From positions 62,001 to 126,000 of the forward strand of contig DATFXM010000058.1 of assembly GCA_035315885.1 (NCBI GenBank): a stretch of 64,000 bases of DNA, written 5' to 3'. The position numbers were made by a program, and so were the translations under genes. Each line of letters starts with the position of its first letter. Within the stretch, counting starts at the first letter, position 1. Below, piece by piece: positions 50,768 through 58,450 of this stretch. Source of the DNA: DATFXM01 sp035315885 (GTDB lineage Bacteria > Acidobacteriota > Blastocatellia > UBA7656). The notes beneath the pieces were generated by a model that was not told the origin of the DNA, ran no database searches, and was given only the letters and a program-made list of their open reading frames with translations.

Positions 50768-51700
50768 CTACTGGCCGCTCAAGAACTCCTTAAGCACATT
50801 GCCGAGGGCCGTAAATGCGATGTGCGAACCCCACCTCTTGACAGTGTGTACAGGACCAGTGCGCTCGCTTCTCTCCCAAAAATCTGCGATTCCACTGGCT
50901 GCTGCGCCACCCAGAAGAAACGACGCGTTTATCTGATGGCATCCGCAACGATCTCCCTGGGTCACAAGCACTCGAGTCACCGCATACATCAATTTTTGCT
51001 TTGCCGACGTGTAACCCGAACGATGGTATCGGGGATCCTGCCTCAGAATCGTCGCGAACATTGCCTTCTCAAAGAATCCTGATGTCGCACTGAATGCGAA
51101 GCTCCTTGCAGCTCGAGTCATAGAGTCTGCGAAGTAGTTGCCGACCGTGTCCTCTTTGAAGTCGTCGTCGTCGCCCAGTTCCTTCACGAGCCCCCTGAAA
51201 ACCGCACCGACATAGGCACCCGGGGTCAGAAACGAACTGTGAAACCATGAGCCGAATTTCTCACCGGCAGTCATTGGCGCGCTGCTGATCAGCGATGGCT
51301 TGTGTTGGACCGGCGCTCCTCCGCCCGCGGAAGGCGCACCCGCACCCCACCGGGAGGCCGGTACCGTTGAAAGATCAATTTTCCGGTCCGCCGGCGATGC
51401 ATCGCCGGTAGGTTCCGCCTCCGTCGACGACAGAATCGAACGATCGTAGAGTACGTAGGCTACTTGTAAGGTCTTGCCTTCGGGGACTTCAGCAGCTCGC
51501 GCTTCGGCCACCCGCCGCGGCCTCGTGTCGGATGTCGCAGCGTTGTCTTCTTGTGCCGGTTGTGCCGGACTTCCCGACGTGCGGTCCTGTACCGTGCCGG
51601 AATCGGCCCACACGCGAGCGGAGGCCGGCGCACACGCGACCACCGCGAGAATGAACAGACTAACGCAGAATCTCGCTGCCGATTTGTGTAGTGCGTTCAA
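50768..51700 (-). CDS. Secreted conserved hypothetical protein
   Basis: 310 residues from TTG 51700, which has AGAGGTGG six bases upstream. The signal region is FCVSLFILAVVACAPASARV, followed by a low-complexity Ser/Ala/Pro stretch to about 130. The C-terminal half (GEKFGSWFHSSFLTPGAYVG, TVGNYFADSMTRAARSFAF, AMFATILRQDPRYHRSG, NASFLLGGAAASGIADFWE) reads like a conserved domain I have seen only in acidobacterial hypotheticals; it has amphipathic helices and Gly-rich turns, suggesting envelope association. I assign no function. Same strand as recO and possibly co-transcribed through the intervening hairpin. Confidence 0.7.
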   Translation of the reverse strand: MNALHKSAARFCVSLFILAVVACAPASARVWADSGTVQDRTSGSPAQPAQEDNAATSDTRPRRVAEARAAEVPEGKTLQVAYVLYDRSILSSTEAEPTGDASPADRKIDLSTVPASRWGAGAPSAGGGAPVQHKPSLISSAPMTAGEKFGSWFHSSFLTPGAYVGAVFRGLVKELGDDDDFKEDTVGNYFADSMTRAARSFAFSATSGFFEKAMFATILRQDPRYHRSGYTSAKQKLMYAVTRVLVTQGDRCGCHQINASFLLGGAAASGIADFWERSERTGPVHTVKRWGSHIAFTALGNVLKEFLSGQ

Positions 51701-51964
51701 GATCGTCCACCTCTTTTTAATTTTTTTTCACGTGTTTCTTCGCCTGCAGTGGCGCACATACTATCACAACCACACCAGAGACATGAATCTCGGAATGAGC
51801 GAGTTTCTGAGGCAGGGGTTGGCTTTGTCCCCGCTCTGCTCGATCAAGCGACACGAGTTTCACGCAAAGGCCTTTGCAGCTCTTGCGAGATACTCGACAG
51901 GCTAATCGCTCAAAAGGGGACAACGCCGAAAACTTACGAGGTCGATCTCAAAACCGGCTGATGC

Positions 51965-51970
51965 TATAGT
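51965..51970 (+). promoter_or_regulatory. Candidate -10 for leaderless larE transcription
   Basis: TATAGT lies 11 bp before the larE ATG, with no ribosome site between. A transcript starting about 7 nt downstream would have almost no leader. The -35 match is poor (TCGATC at 51942). Confidence 0.35.
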
Positions 51971-51981
51971 GTTTGACTGAC

Positions 51982-52836
51982 ATGACTTCAGCAGGAGCAA
52001 AGGAACAAGCTGCAAACCGACTCGAGACCAAAGAGGCACAACTCGTCGAGCTGCTAAAAAGCCTTGGGTCGGTCATAGTAGCTTTTTCCGGAGGCGTCGA
52101 TAGCGCCTACCTCGCAGTCACCGCGGCGATTCATCTCGGACCGCGTGCCATCGCGATAACCGGGGACAGTGCCTCTTATCCAACTTTCCAGCGCGAGCTT
52201 GCCAGTCGGATTGTGTCGAAGTTTGCTATCCGGCACGAACTGATCCTGACCGAAGAGTTCGAAGATCCCGACTACATCAGCAACCCGGTGAACAGGTGCT
52301 ATTACTGCAAGTCCGAGCTCTATCAGAAGCTGTCGGCCCTGGCCGAGGAGCGCGGTTTTAAGGTCATCTGCGACGGAACGAATGCTGATGACGTCGGTGA
52401 CTACCGGCCCGGACGTCAGGCGGCACGCGAGTTTGGAGTTCGCTCGCCTCTCCTCGAATGCGGATTGACCAAAGCAGAGATACGTGAGTTGTCGAGACGA
52501 GCCGGACTTCCGACCTGGGACGAGCCTGCGTCCGCCTGCCTGTCATCGAGAATTCCCTACGGACAAGTTGTGACTATCGAAAAACTCTCAATGGTGGATA
52601 GAGCTGAATCCGCGCTGAAGGAGCTCGGGTTCCGTCAGGTTCGAGTTCGTCATCACGGCGACGTTGCGAGAATCGAAGTCTCGGAAGCGGAGCTGCCTCG
52701 AGCCCTCACGGTGGAAATGACCGCGAGAATGTCTCGTGCGTTGAAGGCGATCGGGTTTAACTACGTGACGCTGGACCTCGAGGGTTATCGAACAGGCTCC
52801 TTGAACGAAACGCTCAACCGCCGGGACTCGCGCTGA
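51982..52836 (+). CDS. larE: ATP-dependent sacrificial sulfur transferase LarE
   Basis: 284 residues. LarE donates sulfur, from its own Cys or a cluster, to the pyridinium dithiocarboxylate nickel-pincer cofactor of lactate racemase and related enzymes. The PP-loop SGGVDSAYLAV (about 33-43) binds ATP; NRCYYCKSELYQKL supplies conserved Cys residues, and ASACLSSRIPYGQ another Cys, resembling the three-Cys type proposed to carry an iron-sulfur cluster. larB, larC and larA are not in the window. ATG at 51982 is chosen over a TTG three codons upstream. The gene is convergent with the crotonase, with stop codons abutting. Confidence 0.92.
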   Translation: MTSAGAKEQAANRLETKEAQLVELLKSLGSVIVAFSGGVDSAYLAVTAAIHLGPRAIAITGDSASYPTFQRELASRIVSKFAIRHELILTEEFEDPDYISNPVNRCYYCKSELYQKLSALAEERGFKVICDGTNADDVGDYRPGRQAAREFGVRSPLLECGLTKAEIRELSRRAGLPTWDEPASACLSSRIPYGQVVTIEKLSMVDRAESALKELGFRQVRVRHHGDVARIEVSEAELPRALTVEMTARMSRALKAIGFNYVTLDLEGYRTGSLNETLNRRDSR

Positions 52837-53622
52837 TCATTCTTCATTCTCGAAGCTGCCGTGACGTCCAGCTCCGCTTACAAAACGGGCCGCACCGGAT
52901 GAGGTCTCCAGTCTTAGAGCCTCAAGCCCATGGTTGAACTCATTTAAGAGAGCCCCGTCAAGACTGACGTCAAACTGCTCGTAGGCCGACATCCGGTCAC
53001 CCCGAAGACAGACTTGCGGAAACGCTGCGAGCTCTTGCGCCAACTTCCTGGCCGCATCCAGGGCCGAACCGCGAGCGACGACTCTATTGACTAGACCCAT
53101 CGCAAGCGCCTCCTGCGCGTCGACCGGGCGCCCGGTCAGGATCAGATCCAGAGCACGACTGAGGCCGATAAGTCTGGGAAGCCTGATCGTGCCTCCATCA
53201 ATGAGAGGGATGCCCCATCTCCTGCAGAAGACTCCGAGAATGGCGTCTTCTTCCATCACCCGGAGATCGCACCAGAGTGCCAGCTCAAGCCCTCCCGCAA
53301 CTGCATAACCGCCGATTGCAGCGATAACCGGCTTGCTCAGCAACATTCGCGTTGGTCCCATCGGTCCGTCGCCGTCTGCTTCAACCCGATTGTTTTGACC
53401 AGCGGCGATGGACTTCAAATCTGCGCCCGCACAAAAAGTCCCGTTAGCCCCATAGAGAATCGCGACGAGCGATTCGGGGTCGTCGTCGAAATCGCGAAAC
53501 GCGTCGGCGAGCCGGCCGGCGGTCTTGCGATCTACTGCGTTTCGAACATTCGGCCGATTCAGTGTTACAACAGTGATCGGCCCGTCCTTCTCAACGCGCA
53601 GTGTTTCATCTTGAGTGGTCAT
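52837..53622 (-). CDS. Enoyl-CoA hydratase/isomerase (crotonase) family protein
   Basis: 261 residues from ATG 53622 (MTTQDETLRVEKDGPITVVTLNRP). The crotonase fold shows FCAGADLKSIA (oxyanion-hole region), KPVIAAIGGYAVAGGLELALWCD (second oxyanion Gly) and GIPLIDGGTIRLPRLIG. The catalytic Glu of classical hydratases in the FCRRWG region is not present, so the reaction may differ from simple hydration. An in-frame Met at 53697 overlaps the hflX stop as ATGA, which would allow translational coupling but adds a poorly conserved 25-residue leader. Confidence 0.88.
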   Translation of the reverse strand: MTTQDETLRVEKDGPITVVTLNRPNVRNAVDRKTAGRLADAFRDFDDDPESLVAILYGANGTFCAGADLKSIAAGQNNRVEADGDGPMGPTRMLLSKPVIAAIGGYAVAGGLELALWCDLRVMEEDAILGVFCRRWGIPLIDGGTIRLPRLIGLSRALDLILTGRPVDAQEALAMGLVNRVVARGSALDAARKLAQELAAFPQVCLRGDRMSAYEQFDVSLDGALLNEFNHGLEALRLETSSGAARFVSGAGRHGSFENEE

Positions 53623-53693
53623 GATGTTGTCAAGTTGCTGTGCAGTTGATGCGTGGGGTTTTGTCAGTGATGCTCTGAGCGAGCAAGAATGCA

Positions 53694-55499
53694 TCATTGA
53701 CCAATGCTATTGACGCGATGATTCCTCGAACTGGCTTCGTTGTGCGTTTGAGAAGTCGAGGCCGCAATCTCAAGGTCAACACCAATTCTCTCAACCAGCA
53801 GCACCAGAGATTGAGGATGAATAGCCGACACCGCCATATCTCGATCATTTCGAGTGAGCGTCTGGGTTTCTTCGGCTGTCAGGAGATCGGTCTTGTTGTA
53901 GACAAGTAGACGAGGGATCTCGGAAAGACCCAGCTCGTGCAGGATCTTCTCCACCGACGCTATGTGGGCCTCCAACTGTGAGCTCGTCGCGTCCACGAGA
54001 TGAATCAGAACGTCTGATGTTTCCATCTGTTCGAGCGTCGCTCGAAACGCGGTGATCAAGTCAGCGGGTAAATCACGAATGAATCCTACGGTGTCGTTGA
54101 TTATCACTTCGCGGTCTTTTGGAAGACGAAGCCGCCGGCTGGTTGGATCGAGAGTCGCGAACATCCTGTCTTCTGCAACAACCGAACTTGAGGTCAGCGC
54201 GTTCAGCAGCGTTGACTTTCCCGCGTTGGTGTATCCGACGATTGAAATAACCGGCAATTCGCGACGCTCGCGCTTGGTGCGCTGAACCCTGCGGCTCGTG
54301 CGAATTTGATCTATCTGGCGTTCGAGCAGATGAATCCTGTCTCTGACTCTGCGCCGATCTACTTCGAGCTTGGTTTCGCCGGGCCCTCGACCGCCGATAC
54401 CACCCATCAACCGCGACATCTCAGTTCCGGAGCCAGTCAATCGCGGAAGCATGTACTTGAGCTGTGCAAGCTCTACCTGGATCTTGCCTTCCCTGCTCTG
54501 CGCGCGTTGGGCGAAGATATCCAGAATCAGTTGCGTCCGGTCGATGATCTTCAAATCCGTTGCGTCGTTTATGGCTCGAAGCTGGGCAGGTGAAAGATTC
54601 TGATCGAAGATGATCACGTCTGCACCGAGCTGCAGGCTACGGATGATCAACTCGTCAAGCTTACCGCGCCCGACAAGAGACCGAGGGTCCAGCTTTGCTC
54701 TCCGCTGTACGATGGAATCGAGAACTACTACGCCGGCAGATCGTGCGAGTTCGCGCAGCTCTTCAAGCGACTCCTGAGCCGAAGCGATGCTGGCAGTGGT
54801 TACTCCCACAAGAATTGCGCGGTCCCTGCGATCGCGAGGATTGTGAACGTGACGCGCTCGAGCGACCTCTTCTTCGAGAGAGCCAATCAAATCCAGGAAA
54901 TCAACTTCGAGTTGGCTCGGAGGCATCGGCTCCAGAAAACCCCACGTGGGCGTGGGGCCCGCATTGTCGGGGTCATTCTCTTGCGCGCCTTCAGAAAAGC
55001 GACTGACGGGCGTCGCGCCGTTTCGGCTGAGGAGCTGAGCTCCGTTTCGGCTGAGAAGCGGAGGCGCATTTCGGCTCGCCGGCAACAGGTGCGCTGCGCG
55101 AACCACGCCCGGGAGGCCATCGTCGCGTACGTCTATCGAAGCCATCAGATCCAGCCGGAGCAGCGCAAGATCGGTCAGGTCATCCCGGGTCAGATCCTCG
55201 CTGGAAAGGTGAGTATGCAGACACCGAAGACCGCGAAATCGTTCGGCGCCCATTCGGACGCGCTTCAAGTCGGGGAGTACGATCCTCCGGGCGTCGCCTA
55301 CGACTACGTGTTCGACGTGGCCGCTTCGATTTACAAGTACGCCCACTTGCCGGTTCATCTCGCGAGAGATTTCGGTGAGCTGACGAGCAAATTCGTGAGT
55401 GACGATCTCGCGTGGCGGGATGCGCCTTTTGTAGAGTTTCTCGAGCCGGTGAATCTGGTTTTGTTTTAGACCCTGAAGGTTTCCCTCTACCGTACTAAT
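53694..55499 (-). CDS. hflX: GTPase HflX, probable ATT start
   Basis: Ribosome-associated GTPase that splits stalled or stressed ribosomes. From the ATG at 55358 the protein would lack its family N-terminus. Upstream in frame are 47 more codons (GNLQGLKQNQIHRLEKLYKR, then IVTHEFARQLTEISRE) that belong to HflX. No ATG/GTG/TTG is available before an in-frame stop, but ATT at 55497-55499 lies 7 nt after GGAGG. This gives 601 residues. GTPase motifs are GYTNAGKST (422-430), DTVGF, NKTD and SAI; GGRGPGETKLEVDRRR is the HflX signature. Residues 142-173 contain four 8-aa repeats (SRNGAQLL type). Divergent from hfq. Confidence 0.88.
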   Translation of the reverse strand: MSTVEGNLQGLKQNQIHRLEKLYKRRIPPREIVTHEFARQLTEISREMNRQVGVLVNRSGHVEHVVVGDARRIVLPDLKRVRMGAERFRGLRCLHTHLSSEDLTRDDLTDLALLRLDLMASIDVRDDGLPGVVRAAHLLPASRNAPPLLSRNGAQLLSRNGATPVSRFSEGAQENDPDNAGPTPTWGFLEPMPPSQLEVDFLDLIGSLEEEVARARHVHNPRDRRDRAILVGVTTASIASAQESLEELRELARSAGVVVLDSIVQRRAKLDPRSLVGRGKLDELIIRSLQLGADVIIFDQNLSPAQLRAINDATDLKIIDRTQLILDIFAQRAQSREGKIQVELAQLKYMLPRLTGSGTEMSRLMGGIGGRGPGETKLEVDRRRVRDRIHLLERQIDQIRTSRRVQRTKRERRELPVISIVGYTNAGKSTLLNALTSSSVVAEDRMFATLDPTSRRLRLPKDREVIINDTVGFIRDLPADLITAFRATLEQMETSDVLIHLVDATSSQLEAHIASVEKILHELGLSEIPRLLVYNKTDLLTAEETQTLTRNDRDMAVSAIHPQSLVLLVERIGVDLEIAASTSQTHNEASSRNHRVNSIGQ

Positions 55500-55511
55500 A
55501 AGCGTTCCTCC
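55497..55511 (-). promoter_or_regulatory. Ribosome site and ATT start of hflX
   Basis: On the minus strand GGAGG (55507-55511), 7-nt spacer AACGCTT, then ATT (55497-55499). Only infC and very few other bacterial genes are known to start at ATT. Confidence 0.6.
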
Positions 55512-55786
55512 GTTAGGTGCGATTCTACAACAAGAGGACTAACGATAAACAAAGAAAATTCGTTTCCGTTTTGACTTTGGTAAACGGTTCCGCTAATATT
55601 TCGGCAGTCCCGAACGGTGAATCGTCACCAACGCCAATCAGGCTGAAATACTTACCGGGTTTGTTCAGCGTATAGGCGAAACTTGAATCAACCGCGTTCG
55701 GGTACCGCGCCCGAACCCGACCTGTTAAGCCGGGAATTGAAAGTCCCGGCGAACCGTTTGGACATTTCGTTTTGGAGGATGTGTAA
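55500..55786. promoter_or_regulatory. Divergent hflX-hfq control region with two leader hairpins
   Basis: Near hfq are GTTCGGG-TACCGCG-CCCGAAC (55696-55716) and GCCGGGA-ATTGAAAG-TCCCGGC (55729-55750), each a 7-bp perfect stem. They lie 36-90 nt before the hfq start and are likely in its leader. The region also has AT-rich blocks near 55535-55565 suited to divergent promoters. Confidence 0.5.
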
Positions 55787-56182
55787 GTGAATAGGAAATT
55801 GATACGGCCGTCCCTGGCTGAAGTGCGAGAACGATCTGAGCGCGATTCCCACCACCGTCGACAATCCGGCGACCAGAATCGCAAGCGGGTACCTCCAGAG
55901 CAAACCCACGCCGAAAGCTTCTACTACAAGAAGCAAATGGACAATCGGACACAGATGGTGCTTGTGTTGCAAGACGGCGAAGAGCTTCGCGGAAGCATCG
56001 AATGGTACGACCGGAACTGCATCAAGCTGCACCGCGACGAAGGGCCCAATCTCCTCGTGCTCAAGCATAACGTCAAATATATCTACAAGGCCGAGGAGGC
56101 CGAGGAAGCCGACGACTCCGAAGACGGAATCGAGGTACCGGACGATCAGAACGAAGACGATGCAGTTGAAGAAGACGATTAA
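55787..56182 (+). CDS. hfq: Hfq RNA chaperone with long N-terminal extension and acidic tail
   Basis: 131 residues from GTG 55787, with GGAGG eight bases upstream. The Sm-fold core lies at about 48-102: SFYYKKQMDNRTQMVLVLQDG (proximal-face Sm1, with the Gln in the K-K-Q position), ELRGSIEWYDRNCIKLHR and LLVLKHNVKYIYK, matching the YKHA region of Sm2. Residues 1-47 are a basic extension (RPSLAEVRERSERD, then HHRRQSGDQNRKR) and 103-131 an acidic tail (EEAEEADDSEDG). E. coli Hfq has no such N-terminal extension. Hfq mediates sRNA pairing. It is divergent from hflX, recalling the hfq-hflX adjacency of Proteobacteria, and starts a pdxA operon. Confidence 0.82.
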   Translation: MNRKLIRPSLAEVRERSERDSHHRRQSGDQNRKRVPPEQTHAESFYYKKQMDNRTQMVLVLQDGEELRGSIEWYDRNCIKLHRDEGPNLLVLKHNVKYIYKAEEAEEADDSEDGIEVPDDQNEDDAVEEDD

Positions 56183-56215
56183 GCGGTCTCAGTCGAGCTC
56201 GGATTTCCCTATTGC

Positions 56216-57265
56216 GTGACAACAGATTCTGAAAGCCCCGAGAAGCCACGGGTCGGCATAACTCTCGGCGACCCGGCAGGCATTGGACCCGAGATAGTGC
56301 TAAAGTCGGTGGCCGAGCGGTGCCTGCTCGAGGCGTGCCGTCCGGTCATCATCGGCTCCGCTCTGCAGCTTCACCGTCAAGCCGAATTGCTCGGACTGCC
56401 TCACGGCTTTCAGTCTTACCCCGAAAACGACATCGGCCTTCTTACCGGCGAGGCCCCGGTGATCGTCGATACCGGCCCTGGTGATCACGACATCCGTTGG
56501 GGCGCGCTGTCCTCACACGCCGGACAACAGGCAGTCGCCGCAGTTGAAACCGCCGTCCGGCTGTGCCTCTCCGGTAGCCTCGACGCCGTAGCCACCGCCC
56601 CTCTCAACAAAGAAGCGCTGCAAATGTCAGGCTCGCCGTACCCGGGACATACCGAACTCCTCGCATCGCTCTGCAATGCGCCCACACCGCTGATGTGTTT
56701 TTTTGCAGAGCATCTAAAGGTCTTCCTGCTGACTGTCCACTTGAGTCTCGCAAAGGCAATTGCCGCGATTTCCAAAGAGAAAGTCGTCGAATCGGTTCGC
56801 ATAGCCGACCGCGAGCTTCGAAGGTTTGGCATTGCTCGCCCTCGCATAGCCGTAGCCGGCCTCAATCCACACGCGGGCGAACATGGATTATTCGGCACTG
56901 AGGATCAGGATGAAATCGAGCCGGCGATCATCGAGTGCCGCACACGTCATGGCATCGATGTTAACGGTCCTTATCCCGCGGACACGATTTTCCTGCGGGC
57001 GTGGCGAAGAGAATTTGATGCGGTTGCGGCGTGCTATCACGATCAAGGTTTAATAGCGGTGAAGTGCCTGGCCTTCGGCAAGGCGGTGAATGTAACGCTC
57101 GGACTTCCCATCATCCGAACATCGGTCGACCACGGCACCGCGTTTGATATCGCCGGCCGCGGGGTCGCCGATCCTCAGAGTATGGTCGAAGCAATCCTGT
57201 TGGGTGCGAAGCTGGTCGCACAACAGAAGTCCCATTCGAAATCAAAGGAGATTCTCAGCACATGA
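56216..57265 (+). CDS. pdxA: 4-hydroxythreonine-4-phosphate dehydrogenase
   Basis: 349 residues from GTG 56216. PdxA oxidises 4-phosphohydroxy-L-threonine in the DXP-dependent pyridoxal phosphate pathway. Motifs: VGITLGDPAGIGPEIVLKS (N-terminus), YPGHTELLASL (metal His), GLNPHAGEHGLFGTEDQDEI, YPADTIF, CYHDQGLIAVKCL and RTSVDHGTAFDIAG. Length and motif order are normal. It starts 33 bp after hfq and overlaps the next gene by 4 bp (ATGA), so hfq-pdxA-TolB-like form an operon. The ribosome site is weak. Confidence 0.95.
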   Translation: MTTDSESPEKPRVGITLGDPAGIGPEIVLKSVAERCLLEACRPVIIGSALQLHRQAELLGLPHGFQSYPENDIGLLTGEAPVIVDTGPGDHDIRWGALSSHAGQQAVAAVETAVRLCLSGSLDAVATAPLNKEALQMSGSPYPGHTELLASLCNAPTPLMCFFAEHLKVFLLTVHLSLAKAIAAISKEKVVESVRIADRELRRFGIARPRIAVAGLNPHAGEHGLFGTEDQDEIEPAIIECRTRHGIDVNGPYPADTIFLRAWRREFDAVAACYHDQGLIAVKCLAFGKAVNVTLGLPIIRTSVDHGTAFDIAGRGVADPQSMVEAILLGAKLVAQQKSHSKSKEILST

Positions 57266-58320
57266 AATTCGCCTTAGTTGTGATTGTGCTGGCGGCCGCA
57301 GCTTTGCTCACGCCGGCTAAGCCGCCCGAATCTGTTGTCAACGATGATCCGCTTCGACTGCCTGAAGAAAAACATCTGCGCAATATCAAGCAGTTGACGT
57401 TTGGCGGTGAAAACGCGGAGGCATACTTCTCTTCGGATGGAAAGAAGCTGATCTTTCAGTCAACTCGCGATGGTTATCCGTGCGATCAGATTTATGAAAT
57501 GAATATTGACGGAAGCGATCTCAAGCGCGTCTCGACCGGTAAGGGTCGCACGACCTGCGCTTTTTTCTTTCCCAACGGCAAGCGAATCATCTACTCATCG
57601 ACTCACCTGGCGGCTGCCGATTGCCCGCCGAAGCCGGATTACTCGCGCGGCTACGTGTGGGCGGTCTATCCAAGCTACGACATATTCAGTGCAGCGCCGG
57701 ATGGATCGGATCTGAAGCCGTTGACGACCACCCTCGGATATGACGCGGAGTCTACGATCTCTCCAAATGGTCGCAAGATCGCGTTCACGTCGCTTCGAGA
57801 CGGAGATCTGGACATCTACACGATGGATCTGGACGGTAAGAACGTGCACAGGTTGACCACGGAAGTTGGCTACGACGGCGGTCCGTTCTGGTCGTACGAC
57901 AGCGAGTGGATCGTGTATCGCGCGCATCATCCTACTACGGAAAAAGACATCGCCGAGTACAAGGACCTGCTTAAGCAGAACCTGATACGGCCGACAACCC
58001 TCGAGATCTGGATGATGAAAGCCGACGGGAGTCAGAAACGTCAGATCACGAAGAACGGGAAGGCGAACTTCGCTCCTTACTTTTTTCCGGACGGAAAGCG
58101 GGTGATCTTTGCGTCGAACATGCACGATCCAAAAGGCAGAGACTTTGACCTGTACTCGATAAACATCGATGGGACGGGCGTGGAGCGAATTACTTATAAC
58201 AACACGTTCGATGGGTTTCCGATGTTCAGCCCCAACGGAAAGAAGATTGTGTTCGCTTCAAACCGCAACGGGAAGGTGCAGGGCGAGACAAATGTGTTTA
58301 TCGCCGACTGGGTGGAATGA
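57262..58320 (+). CDS. Secreted TolB-like PD40 propeller protein
   Basis: 352 residues with signal peptide (FALVVIVLAAAALLTPAKPP). Six PD40 (TolB-type) blades are visible, for example AYFSSDGKKLIFQSTRDG, STISPNGRKIAFTSLRDGDL, PFWSYDSEWIVYRAHHP, PYFFPDGKRVIFASNMHDP and PMFSPNGKKIVFASNRNG. The Tol-Pal partner domain of TolB is missing, so it is a stand-alone propeller. Translation is likely coupled to pdxA through the ATGA overlap. Role unknown. Confidence 0.85.
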   Translation: MKFALVVIVLAAAALLTPAKPPESVVNDDPLRLPEEKHLRNIKQLTFGGENAEAYFSSDGKKLIFQSTRDGYPCDQIYEMNIDGSDLKRVSTGKGRTTCAFFFPNGKRIIYSSTHLAAADCPPKPDYSRGYVWAVYPSYDIFSAAPDGSDLKPLTTTLGYDAESTISPNGRKIAFTSLRDGDLDIYTMDLDGKNVHRLTTEVGYDGGPFWSYDSEWIVYRAHHPTTEKDIAEYKDLLKQNLIRPTTLEIWMMKADGSQKRQITKNGKANFAPYFFPDGKRVIFASNMHDPKGRDFDLYSINIDGTGVERITYNNTFDGFPMFSPNGKKIVFASNRNGKVQGETNVFIADWVE

Positions 58321-58322
58321 AA

Positions 58323-58444
58323 GGTTTCGGGTTTAGGCTTTAGGGGTTAGGAATTCAGAAGCATTCTAATAATTTTGAGACGCCCGGTTCAACACGAGCC
58401 TTTTGCGAAACGAACCCGAAACCCTAAACCCGAAACCCTAAACC
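58323..58444. repeat. Inverted heptamer element, GGGTTTA type
   Basis: Left arm 58323-58351 (GGTTTCGGGTTTAGGCTTT, then AGGGG) and right arm 58411-58444 (CGAACCCGAAACCCTAAAC repeated). It starts right after the TolB-like stop and ends 7 bp from the stop of the convergent quinone oxidoreductase. Confidence 0.85.
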
Positions 58445-58450
58445 ATCGCT

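Noticed and set aside
54843..55469. 208-codon plus-strand open frame opposite hflX
   Set aside because: It is the antisense of a well-conserved GTPase gene, has Arg-rich composition without domain signals and no ribosome site.
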